Below are positions 1 to 7,421 of a stretch of 57,272 bases of DNA, in pieces. Made by a program: the position numbers and the translations under genes. A model generated the notes under the pieces. The model searched no databases. It had not been told where the DNA came from and saw nothing but the letters and a program-made list of their open reading frames with translations. Origin of the DNA: Planctomycetia bacterium (GTDB lineage: Bacteria; Planctomycetota; Planctomycetia; Pirellulales; Thermoguttaceae); NCBI GenBank assembly GCA_030539035.1, contig JAUNSU010000013.1, positions 1-57,272 on the forward strand, read 5' to 3'. The first letter of the stretch is position 1. The number at the start of each line of letters is the position of its first letter.

Positions 1-40
1 AGGATTCGGACACAATATCGAAAACAGATTGTTGGTATTT

Positions 41-115
41 GGCCGAAAGACCGCCCTCCGTATACGGCTTCGCCGCTGGTTCCCCACTAATCACTAAACG
101 CTAATCACTAATTAT
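41..115. repeat. Dispersed intergenic repeat, family R1, copy 1
   Basis: A non-coding stretch just downstream of the RND permease gene recurs in degenerate form at 50274-50354. The shared core includes CCGCCCTCCGTATACGG, then a variable GC-rich piece, then ATCACTAA-type short repeats. Both copies lie in the same orientation next to gene 3' ends. Positions 1-147 hold no gene, and no outer-membrane factor gene follows the pump in this window. Confidence 0.75.
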
Positions 116-147
116 AAGTTCCCTAATTCCCTTCACTTCGCTCTCCA

Positions 148-3100
148 TTACGAGCTTGTGTTATTGTTTTTGAACTCCTCTTCTTTTTCCTTCATTCTTT
201 GGCAAAGGCTTCTTGAGAAAAATTCCCGGATATGCTCCACAACATTATACAGACCGGGGATCAGTGATCGGCCGATAGCGATATCAAAGATCATGCCAAG
301 GCACGTTGGAACTCCGATCGCGATTCGGCTGTTCGCGCCGGCTCCTTCGGCAAAAACAAGGGGAAGAACGCCTAATACAAACGACCAAGCCGTCATTAAA
401 ACCGCACGGAATCGGGCATCTGCGCCATGAATGGCCGCGTTGGCGATCGTTTCTCCCTTTTCCCGTTCCATCTTGGAAAATTCGACCATGAGAATCGCGT
501 TTTTCGCGGCAAGTCCGATCAGCATAACCAAGCCGAGCTGTCCGTAAATCGAAAGAGAAAGGCCCCAAAGACGCATGCCGATCAAAGCGCCCAATGAAGC
601 ACTTGCGACCGAAAGCATTACAGATACCGGCATCGTCCATGATTCATACTGCGCGACCAGAAAGAGATATCCGAAGATCATGGCCAAAGCGATCAGAGAG
701 AGGATCTGGCCGTGATTCTGCTTCTCCTGATAGCTCATATTCGTCCATTCCAGATGATACTCTTTGCCGAGATCGAGATTTTCCAGCTTGTTCATATACT
801 CTCCGGAACTTGCACCCGGCGCCAGCTGTACATTGATCTCCGCGGACATAAACTGATTGAATCGGGTAATCAGCGGCGCTCCGACCGTATGAACGACTTC
901 CGCGACCGCGGTCAACGGCACCATTTTTCCGAATCGGTTCGGCACATAGAGATTCCGAATATCTTCGACCACGCTTCGATAAGCCTTTTCCGACTGGACC
1001 TGAACTCGAAAGGTGTATCCGTAAAGATTAAAATCGTTGACATAATAGGAAGCGAGCTTCGACTGCAATGTCGAGAAGATATCCTGAACCGTGATCTGCA
1101 TCATCTCAGCCTTTTCCCGATCGATTTTCAGTTCGAGCTGCGGAGTCGACGCATTGAATTGACACATCGCAAAGAGAGCGGCGGGAAACTGACCTGAGGT
1201 CTGGATTTGTGAAGTGAACTTCTGGCCCGCCGCAGCGAGTTTTTCCGCGTCAACATCGCCTGATCCGCAGAGAACACAGGAAAGTCCGCCTGTAATGCCG
1301 AGGCCCATAATGGCCGGAGGTGTAAAACACATGATCCTGGCACATCCGATTTCATTGCACTGTTTCTGAATTTTCGCAAGAAGTGCGGAAAGCTGAAGAT
1401 CCTTGCTTTTACGATCATCCCAATCGGTCAGCTGAATGATCAGCATTCCCTGATTTTCGCCCTGTCCGCCGGTCATTGACTGTCCGACAATAGAGAGAAC
1501 GGATTTGATCCCTTTCATTCCGATAAATTTCTTTTCGAGCCGCTTGATCACCGCGTCGGTGCGCGGAGAGGACGCACCGGGCGGAAGTTCGATCGAACAG
1601 AAAAGTGCTCCTTTATCTTCCGATGGAAGAAAGGAAGACAAGGTTGTATTATACAGAAAAACATTCGCGAACAAAATCGCGGCGAAGAACAGAACAAGGA
1701 GGATGATTCTTCGAACAAGAAGTCCGCAAATGGAGAGATAGCTCTTTCGGCTTCGTTCCAGAATATAATTGAACGGTTTGAAAATCGGAGTGAACATTCC
1801 GTTAAGAATTTTATCGATCCGGCTTTTTTCGTTTTTACCGCGTAAAAGAAGAACACAAAGAGCGGGCGAAAGTGTCAAGGCACAAACGGTCGAGATGCAA
1901 AGAGAGACGCTCATTACAACCGCGAACTGTTTATAAATTTCGCCGACCATTCCGCCGTAAAACGCGATGGGAACATAGATCGCGCAGGAGACGAGAGTCG
2001 TTGCGATTACCGCGCCGGTGATCTGCTTCATCCCCTGGGACGTTGCTTCTTTGGAGGTCAGTCCGTTATCGATTCCGGTCATTACATTTTCGACAACGAC
2101 GATTGCGTCATCGACCAGGGATCCGATCACGAGGATCAGTGCGAACATGGTTAAAACGTTAATACTGTATCCGAGAGCGTAAATAACCGGAAAGGTTCCG
2201 AGCAGAGATACGGGAATCGCCAAAGCGGGGATCACGGTCGCACGCCAATCCTGAAGAAAGAGCCAGGTAACGATTACGACGAGGATCAGGGCTTCGATCA
2301 AAGTCTGAAGAATTTCCCGAATCGAGATTTTGATAAAGGTTGTGGAATCGAATCCGCTGAGATAATCGATTCCATCGGGAAAGTTTTTTTTCAGACGCTC
2401 GAATTCCGCACGGACTTTTTTGATCGTATCAAGAGCATTTGCTTCCGTATTGCGTGAGATTCCCATCGCGACGCATGGAAGTCCGTTGTAATACGCGGCC
2501 GATCCGTAAGATTGCGATCCAAGTTCGACCCGTGCGATATCGGAGAGCTTGACGATCCGGCCTTTTCCGTCGGATCGGACAATAATATTTTCGAATTCGC
2601 CGACTTGATCAAGGCGTCCTTTCACGTTGATCTTGAACTGGATCTGATCATTGCTCTTTTCAATTCCGACTGATCCCGCAGCGGCCTGAACATTTTGCGA
2701 TCGGATGGCGCTTGTGATTTCTTCCGCGGTAATTCCCATTGCGGACATTTTCAGGGGATCAAGCCAGATCCGCATACTGTCGTAATCTTCCGACATCATC
2801 ATTGCGGAGGCGACTCCGTCGACACGGGCAATGGATTCCAGAATGTTGGTCTTGGTGTATGTACTCAGTTCACGTATTGAATACTTTTTCGGATCCGCAG
2901 TCATCGCGAACATTCCGATAATATCGCTGGTCCGTTTAAGAACGGTAATTCCCTGCTGTTTGACCTCGGAAGGCAGGATCGGTTCCGCACGATTCAAAGC
3001 GTTCTGGACATTAACCTGAGCGATATCGCCGTCAGTTCCATAGGCGAAAGTAAGAGTCAGCGAATATCTTCCGTTGTTTGTTGACGTCGAGGTATAATAG

Positions 3101-3330
3101 AGAAGATTTTCGAGACTGTTCATCTGGATCTCGATCGGCGCGGCGACGGTATTGATCAGATCCTGCGCCGATGCGCCCGGATAACTTGTACTGACCTGGA
3201 TCTGCGGCGGAGCGACTTCCGGATATTCCGCGATCGGCAAATGGGAAATCGTCAAGAGTCCGGCGAGAATGAACAGAACCGAGATCACGATCGCGAATTT
3301 CGGGCGTTCAATAAATATTTGCGAAATCAT
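148..3330 (-). CDS. RND efflux pump permease, HAE1/AcrB family
   Basis: Inner-membrane proton-driven exporter of the hydrophobe/amphiphile efflux family, which with a periplasmic adaptor and an outer-membrane channel expels drugs or other amphiphiles. The protein has 1060 residues, the usual length for AcrB homologues. It begins with the typical FIERPKFA segment and TM1, has two large periplasmic loops, and carries the TM4 proton-relay motif [14 protein letters not shown] with Asp407-Asp408. The second half repeats the fold, with [13 protein letters not shown]. The start ATG lies 8 nt after an AGGAG site and 12 nt after the adaptor stop codon, so the two genes form one operon. Substrate cannot be read from sequence. 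A TolC/OprM partner is not in this window and must be encoded elsewhere. Confidence 0.95.
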   Translation of the reverse strand: MISQIFIERPKFAIVISVLFILAGLLTISHLPIAEYPEVAPPQIQVSTSYPGASAQDLINTVAAPIEIQMNSLENLLYYTSTSTNNGRYSLTLTFAYGTDGDIAQVNVQNALNRAEPILPSEVKQQGITVLKRTSDIIGMFAMTADPKKYSIRELSTYTKTNILESIARVDGVASAMMMSEDYDSMRIWLDPLKMSAMGITAEEITSAIRSQNVQAAAGSVGIEKSNDQIQFKINVKGRLDQVGEFENIIVRSDGKGRIVKLSDIARVELGSQSYGSAAYYNGLPCVAMGISRNTEANALDTIKKVRAEFERLKKNFPDGIDYLSGFDSTTFIKISIREILQTLIEALILVVIVTWLFLQDWRATVIPALAIPVSLLGTFPVIYALGYSINVLTMFALILVIGSLVDDAIVVVENVMTGIDNGLTSKEATSQGMKQITGAVIATTLVSCAIYVPIAFYGGMVGEIYKQFAVVMSVSLCISTVCALTLSPALCVLLLRGKNEKSRIDKILNGMFTPIFKPFNYILERSRKSYLSICGLLVRRIILLVLFFAAILFANVFLYNTTLSSFLPSEDKGALFCSIELPPGASSPRTDAVIKRLEKKFIGMKGIKSVLSIVGQSMTGGQGENQGMLIIQLTDWDDRKSKDLQLSALLAKIQKQCNEIGCARIMCFTPPAIMGLGITGGLSCVLCGSGDVDAEKLAAAGQKFTSQIQTSGQFPAALFAMCQFNASTPQLELKIDREKAEMMQITVQDIFSTLQSKLASYYVNDFNLYGYTFRVQVQSEKAYRSVVEDIRNLYVPNRFGKMVPLTAVAEVVHTVGAPLITRFNQFMSAEINVQLAPGASSGEYMNKLENLDLGKEYHLEWTNMSYQEKQNHGQILSLIALAMIFGYLFLVAQYESWTMPVSVMLSVASASLGALIGMRLWGLSLSIYGQLGLVMLIGLAAKNAILMVEFSKMEREKGETIANAAIHGADARFRAVLMTAWSFVLGVLPLVFAEGAGANSRIAIGVPTCLGMIFDIAIGRSLIPGLYNVVEHIREFFSRSLCQRMKEKEEEFKNNNTSS

Positions 3331-3342
3331 GGAGAAGTCTCC

Positions 3343-4644
3343 TTATTTTTCTTCCGATTTGATCTTCGATGATGGGATTTTATCCGGTGCCGCGTCCTTG
3401 GGCAAGGGAGCAAGAGCTTCATTTTCATCGATCACTTCCGCCCCTCCCATTACCTTATGGGTTCCGTCGACGACGATTCTTTCATCGCCTTTCAGTCCGG
3501 AGGCAATGGCCTGAAATCCTTCTGATTCCACGCCGGGAACGATCCTCCTGGAATGGGCAACTCCTTTTTCATCAACGACATAGACGTATTCTCCCCGAGA
3601 GTCCCGAAGAACTGCGGAGACAGGAACAGCCGGAGTTGCATCCGCAGTCGTAAGATCAAGGATCACCTTGGCGATTCCGCCCGGACTGAGTTCATATTTC
3701 GGATTCGGAAGCTGGGCCCAAACGGTAATTGTATCGGTTGAGGATTCGATCTGATTATCGTAGAACTTGATCTTCCCTTTCAAAGGATATTCTTCTCCAT
3801 TGGCAAGGACGATTCGAACAGATTCTGTTTTCTGCAGCTGTTCCCTGTTCTGTCCGAGATCGGAAAGATCGCGTTCATTCATGGAAAATCGAACATAGAC
3901 GGGATCGTATTGGGAAATTGTTAAAAGCGCTTCGCGAGAGGGGGTTACATAGTTCCCGAGCGTGTATGTCAACCGGCCGGTTTTTCCGCTGATTTCCGCC
4001 GCGATTCTTGTTCGTTCGAGATCAAGTTTTTTCAGGGCAAGATTGGCTTGCGCAAGTTTAAGAGAAGCCTGAGATTCCATCAGAGATGCTTCCATCGCGG
4101 CGCGCTGGGCCCGGGACGCCTCCATTGCGCTTTGGGTATTTTCCAGATCGTCTTTTGAAATCACACTGTTTTGAGAGAACAGGGCCTCATTACGTTTATA
4201 CGTATTCTCTTTGTAAGTGAGAATGGCGTCCAATTCTTTCAGTTTGGCTTTCATCTGAACAATAGCCGCCTGGGCTGCGTCGACGCTGGCCTGTGCGGCT
4301 TCCACATTTGCTTTCCATTCTTCGTCTTCGATCGTGATCAGAAGATCGCCTTTTTTAACCATCTCGCCCTCTTTAAAGAAAATTCCTGTAATTTTACCGG
4401 AGACTCGGGCAACAACGGCGACTTTTTCGATCGGTTCAATCAGACCGGTGTACTTTTTAGTGATTTTGGGACGAATGATCTTTGCGTTTCCGAGCACGAC
4501 GACTGTTTTTGCAGGCGCACCGCCCGGTCCGCCGGTTCGGCCGGGAGGACCCGGCTGAGCAATGATCTCTGCGGTGCAAAAAAACAACAGAGCGGCGGAC
4601 AAGACGGCTGCCTTCCACGGGAACCTCGAATATCGGGATATCAT
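3343..4644 (-). CDS. RND efflux periplasmic adaptor (membrane fusion protein)
   Basis: Periplasmic adaptor (AcrA/MexA type) linking the RND permease to an outer-membrane channel. A signal peptide (MISRYSRFPWKAAVL, hydrophobic core, AQP) is followed by a Pro/Gly-rich linker. Then come a biotinyl-lipoyl-like half (VARVSGKITGIFFKEGEMV), a long alpha-helical hairpin rich in Ala, Gln and Glu, the second lipoyl half, and beta-barrel and membrane-proximal domains. I chose the ATG at 4644 (433 residues) because AGGAG sits 6 nt before it; the frame stays open 16 codons further upstream without a comparable site. First gene of the pump operon, transcribed from the consensus promoter at 4856-4884 and probably repressed by the divergent TetR protein. 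Confidence 0.93.
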   Translation of the reverse strand: MISRYSRFPWKAAVLSAALLFFCTAEIIAQPGPPGRTGGPGGAPAKTVVVLGNAKIIRPKITKKYTGLIEPIEKVAVVARVSGKITGIFFKEGEMVKKGDLLITIEDEEWKANVEAAQASVDAAQAAIVQMKAKLKELDAILTYKENTYKRNEALFSQNSVISKDDLENTQSAMEASRAQRAAMEASLMESQASLKLAQANLALKKLDLERTRIAAEISGKTGRLTYTLGNYVTPSREALLTISQYDPVYVRFSMNERDLSDLGQNREQLQKTESVRIVLANGEEYPLKGKIKFYDNQIESSTDTITVWAQLPNPKYELSPGGIAKVILDLTTADATPAVPVSAVLRDSRGEYVYVVDEKGVAHSRRIVPGVESEGFQAIASGLKGDERIVVDGTHKVMGGAEVIDENEALAPLPKDAAPDKIPSSKIKSEEK

Positions 4645-4725
4645 ATTTATCTCCTGTTTATACATATGTATTAAATCTTCTTTCATCAACAAGATTCAAA
4701 AATTGATCTCCGGTGCCGGAAAATA

Positions 4726-4740
4726 TATCGTTAAACGATA
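4726..4740. promoter_or_regulatory. Palindrome in pump leader, possible second TetR site
   Basis: A perfect inverted repeat TATCGTT-A-AACGATA lies in the untranslated leader of the pump operon. It is similar in size to the palindrome at 4837-4852 and shares TATC/GATA elements with it, but is not the same sequence. It may be an auxiliary operator; this is inference. Confidence 0.45.
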
Positions 4741-4836
4741 AAATTCCTTAAAATATGGACCTTCGACTGTAAGAACACCTCAAAAACGGATTCGGATCCG
4801 AAAAATATTCAAACAATGAACAATTTTATCAAAAAA

Positions 4837-4852
4837 TGATACAACTGTATCA
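4837..4852. promoter_or_regulatory. Probable TetR-family operator at the pump promoter
   Basis: Perfect palindrome TGATACA-AC-TGTATCA (7-bp arms, 2-bp centre). It begins a few bases downstream of the -10 box of the leftward promoter at 4856-4884 and so covers the expected transcription start. The position and symmetry are what is expected for a TetR-type repressor controlling the adjacent efflux genes. The divergent tetR gene begins about 200 bp away. Confidence 0.7.
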
Positions 4853-4855
4853 ATC

Positions 4856-4884
4856 ATTATATCCATCGGTATCGGATCTGTCAA
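4856..4884 (-). promoter_or_regulatory. Consensus sigma-70 promoter of the efflux operon
   Basis: On the minus strand TTGACA (4884-4879), a 17-nt spacer and TATAAT (4861-4856) match the consensus at all twelve positions. The predicted start near 4849 falls inside the palindrome at 4837-4852. Such a strong promoter would normally need repression. Confidence 0.85.
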
Positions 4885-4971
4885 GAGCGATTATTTGGGG
4901 ATTAGGGATTAGAGAGGGGGAGGGAATAATGGGAGGGAGAATGATTGGAAATAAAACGTTTTGATTTTCGC

Positions 4972-4999
4972 TTGACAAAAGCGGACAAAGAATTACAAT
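4972..4999 (+). promoter_or_regulatory. Promoter of the tetR-type gene
   Basis: TTGACA (4972-4977), 16-nt spacer, TACAAT (4994-4999). The predicted start near 5006 is almost on top of an in-frame GTG at 5009, which argues that translation begins at the downstream ATG at 5057 instead. Confidence 0.7.
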
Positions 5000-5056
5000 A
5001 ATTTAAGAGTGCAAAAATCTGTTTACAGTTTGAATTTTTCAGAAGACGGCCGCGCC

Positions 5057-5734
5057 ATGAAGAAAATGAAATCGGATCAAAATACAGAAACACGAGATCT
5101 CCTGATCGATACAGCAGGCCGATTGATCGCGAACAACGGTTTGCAAGTTACCTTACGGGACATTGTTGCGTCGGCCGGACAGAGCCTGGGAAGCATACGC
5201 TATCATTTCGGAAATCGGGAAGGCTTGCTCGATGCCGTTGCGGAACGGGCTTCCAACGGCTGGCGCAATAATTATACCTTGATCAACTATATTCTGGAAA
5301 CCGGGGCCGAATTGCTCAAAACGCCAAAAGGACGACGTGAAATTTTACGGCGGGCCGTTGACGTCTTCTTTCACTTTATCAACGAATCCGATCAGCGTCC
5401 GGGCTGGGCGGTAGGATTCATGATACGGGTCCTGAATCCCGCTTATCCCTCTTCCTGCCGCAAAAAGTTCATCGAAAGAGTCGCTGAACCGAATCGCAAA
5501 AGTGTCAATCATCTGGTTTTGACCCTTTGTCCGGATCTTTCTCCGGAAGAAGCCGAGATCCTGAATTTGAATCTGTTCGCAACGCCCCTTTTCCATTATG
5601 AAATGACCTATAATCCGCAAAAGCCGGTTCCGTTTGAAACGAAAATTCCCCCTTCCCAATTTTATATTATGGTCAAAGAATCTATCGTTCGAAATGCCTG
5701 GCTGGTTCTTGAACATGTTCGAAAAAACGGATAA
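5057..5734 (+). CDS. TetR/AcrR-family transcriptional regulator
   Basis: DNA-binding regulator, probably the local repressor of the divergent RND pump. The N-terminal helix-turn-helix is clear: TLRDIVASAGQSLGSIRYHF followed by GNREGLL, roughly residues 32-60. The C-terminal half is the ligand-binding and dimerisation domain and loosely resembles the CerR/CecR type (FMIRVLNPA..., then a Cys/Pro/Glu stretch). I chose ATG 5057 (225 residues) because the promoter at 4972-4999 leaves almost no leader for the GTG at 5009; another ATG at 5066 is possible. Divergent arrangement and the palindromes between the genes support the regulatory link. The inducer is unknown. Confidence 0.9.
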   Translation: MKKMKSDQNTETRDLLIDTAGRLIANNGLQVTLRDIVASAGQSLGSIRYHFGNREGLLDAVAERASNGWRNNYTLINYILETGAELLKTPKGRREILRRAVDVFFHFINESDQRPGWAVGFMIRVLNPAYPSSCRKKFIERVAEPNRKSVNHLVLTLCPDLSPEEAEILNLNLFATPLFHYEMTYNPQKPVPFETKIPPSQFYIMVKESIVRNAWLVLEHVRKNG

Positions 5735-5799
5735 GATCTCTTCAAACGGCAAGAGAATGATGAGAAAGACATGGACGATCAGGGATAAACACAGATCGA

Positions 5800-6075
5800 T
5801 TATCGAATATTCTTTTCCTGTCGGGTAATGGAACTTTTGCAATATTTATCCCATCGCGTTGCGTCAATATCGCCGTCCATTTCCACGATAAAGAGACCGG
5901 CGAGATGAACTGCCGATTGACCGTAAAGTCCTGTATCATCATCGGCATAGATCTCCGCGGTTTTTGATTCATAAAAACGGCGTAAACCTTCTTCTTCATC
6001 AATGCGGTAATATTGGCCTATTAACTTGACGATTTCCGGAATTACCGTTGCGCGGACAAGAGAGTGTTCAATCAT
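5800..6075 (-). CDS. Small acidic protein, third gene of DUF3791/DUF3990 cassette
   Basis: A 91-residue protein with no signal peptide or membrane segment. Visible features are an N-terminal helix (VIPEIVKLIGQYYRID), a segment EGLRRFYESKTAEIYADDD, and GLYGQSAVHLAGLFIVE. I recall similar short proteins, with a YxS/RFY..S and GLYGQS pattern, beside DUF3990-type genes in gut bacteria, but cannot name a family with certainty. Its start overlaps the end of the ADP-ribosyltransferase-like gene by 8 nt, so translation is probably coupled. It could be an antitoxin, an immunity factor or a partner subunit; nothing in the sequence decides. It converges on the tetR-type gene. Confidence 0.8.
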   Translation of the reverse strand: MIEHSLVRATVIPEIVKLIGQYYRIDEEEGLRRFYESKTAEIYADDDTGLYGQSAVHLAGLFIVEMDGDIDATRWDKYCKSSITRQEKNIR

Positions 6076-6580
6076 GCGGCACCTCCAGAATGAAATGGGA
6101 TTTATATTTCAGAAACGTTAATGCGCGATTCGTACAGAAGGCGATCTGATGATTGATCTTTTGGAATTTTAACCGGACAAGCGCATCTTCCTTGCGCATT
6201 ACGCCCGCCAAAACATACGCAACGGTTTCTCCCACATTATCATTTGCAATTTTACCGGAGACGATATCATATCCATGAGAACAGTCCCGATCAGAGCGGC
6301 AGGCGATCACCAGATCAAGCCAGTCCAGAGAAACATCAGGAAAATTTTTCAGGGAAAGCCGCTGACACGCAAGGATATCATCATACTCAAAAACAGACAC
6401 AACGGCCTTTACGGTTTTGTCTTCTGAACGGACAGCGGTCTGCATTCTGCGTAAGGTCCAGCGTTGAGCCTGTTCTTTGATATCTGTTGTATAGAAAGCG
6501 GGTCCGAAATCCCGTCCGATACTGTTGGGGATGATTCGCGGATTCTCAATCGCGGTAATTCCTCCATGATACAAGATCAT
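6068..6580 (-). CDS. DUF3990-family ADP-ribosyltransferase-like protein
   Basis: A 170-residue cytosolic protein with the signature of DUF3990: LYHGG near the N-terminus, DFGPAFYTT at 24-32 followed by a QAxRW helix, then SHGYDIVSGKIAND at 101-114 and INHQIAFCT at 142-150. DUF3990 has been related to the ADP-ribosyltransferase fold; the expected triad would be His5, Tyr30 and Gln145, which is my inference from motif spacing. ART-like proteins of this size act as toxins, effectors or nucleic-acid or protein modifiers. The gene is the middle one of three overlapping genes: ATGA overlap (4 nt) with the upstream DUF3791-like gene and 8-nt overlap with the downstream one. The target is unknown. 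Confidence 0.85.
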   Translation of the reverse strand: MILYHGGITAIENPRIIPNSIGRDFGPAFYTTDIKEQAQRWTLRRMQTAVRSEDKTVKAVVSVFEYDDILACQRLSLKNFPDVSLDWLDLVIACRSDRDCSHGYDIVSGKIANDNVGETVAYVLAGVMRKEDALVRLKFQKINHQIAFCTNRALTFLKYKSHFILEVPHD

Positions 6581-6780
6581 TTTTTCAACTCCCGGGCAAG
6601 ATATTCATCGAAGAACTGCATCAGGGCTTCCATTCCCAATCCATGGAGATCTTCGTAATCGGATTTCAGCATTTTCAGCAGCCCGCTTTCCCGAAAAAGT
6701 TTATAAACTTTCGGACTTGGCTTCTGAATATGTTTGCTGTAAAATTCTATACAGAATGTTTGAAAGGAAAGCAGGCTCAT
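6577..6780 (-). CDS. DUF3791-like small protein
   Basis: A 67-residue helical protein, first gene of the cassette. The pattern SFQTFCIEFYSKHIQKPS, VYKLFRESGLLKML, then DYEDLHGLGMEALMQFFDEYL fits DUF3791 (Cys-Ile-Glu helix, VYxLF, LHxxG, C-terminal acidic helix). DUF3791 proteins are commonly encoded directly before DUF3990 proteins in Firmicutes and Bacteroidetes. The likely role is a partner or neutraliser of the ART-like protein (inference). A GGGGA site precedes the ATG at a good distance. The stop overlaps the next start by 4 nt. Confidence 0.82.
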   Translation of the reverse strand: MSLLSFQTFCIEFYSKHIQKPSPKVYKLFRESGLLKMLKSDYEDLHGLGMEALMQFFDEYLARELKK

Positions 6781-6833
6781 TTTGGATTCCCCTTTTACGG
6801 CGAAGAAACAATATCTTTTCTCATTACAATCTT

Positions 6834-6861
6834 ATTATAATCCGGGAAGATCGTTTTTCAA
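6834..6861 (-). promoter_or_regulatory. Promoter of the DUF3791/DUF3990 cassette
   Basis: Minus strand TTGAAA (6861-6856), 16-nt spacer, TATAAT (6839-6834). The predicted start near 6827 gives a leader of about 45 nt before the first cassette gene. The cassette is therefore an independent transcription unit. Confidence 0.75.
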
Positions 6862-6901
6862 GAGTTGAAAAGGAAATAATCGTAATGGAACAAGAAACGA
6901 T

Positions 6902-6932
6902 AAAAAGGACGGATCGAAAATCCGTCCTTTTT
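6902..6932. terminator. Bidirectional intrinsic terminator after the HU gene
   Basis: A 13-bp perfect stem AAAAAGGACGGAT / ATCCGTCCTTTTT with a 5-nt loop. The stem ends in U-rich sequence on both strands, so it can end the leftward HU transcript. It lies just upstream of the DUF3791/DUF3990 promoter and insulates that cassette from HU transcription. Confidence 0.88.
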
Positions 6933-6967
6933 ACTTTGAGCACGTATCAAGTTTGCGCAATGAGAGA

Positions 6968-7297
6968 TCAGACCATGTCCTTAAGACCTTTGAGAGCGCG
7001 AACTTTAATGGTGTCGTGAGCCGGCTTGGCGGGAACATCACGGAATTCACCCGGTTTGAACGGATTGGGAACGTTCTTCTGGGCCTTGCGGGCGGGGATC
7101 TTTTTCTTTTCCAATTTGACAATACCGGGCAGAACGAATTTGCCGGCGCCCTTTTTCGAAAAAGATTGGGCGATTACATCGTTCAAACTGGCGAGAACGG
7201 CGGCGACATCCTTTTTGGAAACGTTGGTTTGGGTCGCGATCATTTCAACGATCTGAGTTTTGGTGAACGGTTTCTTGGCAGCAGCTTCTTTAGCCAT
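6968..7297 (-). CDS. HU-family DNA-binding protein
   Basis: Small basic nucleoid protein that bends DNA as a dimer. It has 109 residues against about 90 for typical HU. The helical N-terminal half is TKTQIVEMIATQTNVSKKDV..., followed by the beta-arm region (GKFVLPGIVKLEKKKIPARK) and a C-terminal arm and helix (NPFKPGEFRDVPAKPAHDTIKVRALKGLKDMV, read here in two parts around residues 81-109). The usual RNPxTG arm motif is replaced by NPFKPGEF, as in other planctomycete-type and divergent HU proteins. A single-gene unit with its own promoter (7393-7421) and terminator (6902-6932). Confidence 0.93.
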   Translation of the reverse strand: MAKEAAAKKPFTKTQIVEMIATQTNVSKKDVAAVLASLNDVIAQSFSKKGAGKFVLPGIVKLEKKKIPARKAQKNVPNPFKPGEFRDVPAKPAHDTIKVRALKGLKDMV

Positions 7298-7392
7298 TGT
7301 TTGGGTTCCTTCTTACCTTTATCTAATGTTCACTTGATTTGGCACAGGCGTTTTTGCTCAACATCCTGTATATCCAGTACCACTGGAGATTC

Positions 7393-7421
7393 ATTATTAC
7401 GGAATTTTCCTGTTTTGTCAA
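7393..7421 (-). promoter_or_regulatory. Promoter of the HU gene
   Basis: Minus strand TTGACA (7421-7416), 17-nt spacer, AATAAT (7398-7393). The -35 box overlaps the stop codon of the upstream gene. The leader of about 90 nt begins at a small perfect inverted repeat TCCAGT-N3-ACTGGA (7373-7387), which could fold at the 5' end of the mRNA or bind a regulator. Confidence 0.7.

Noticed and set aside
2391-2612. Small minus-strand frame inside the RND permease gene
   Set aside because: It lies fully within a well-supported gene in another frame, has no ribosome-binding site, and its composition is that of a shadow.
5009-5056. GTG 5009 as start of the tetR-type gene
   Set aside because: It lies about 3 nt after the predicted transcription start of a good promoter, and the extra residues are not typical of TetR N-termini.
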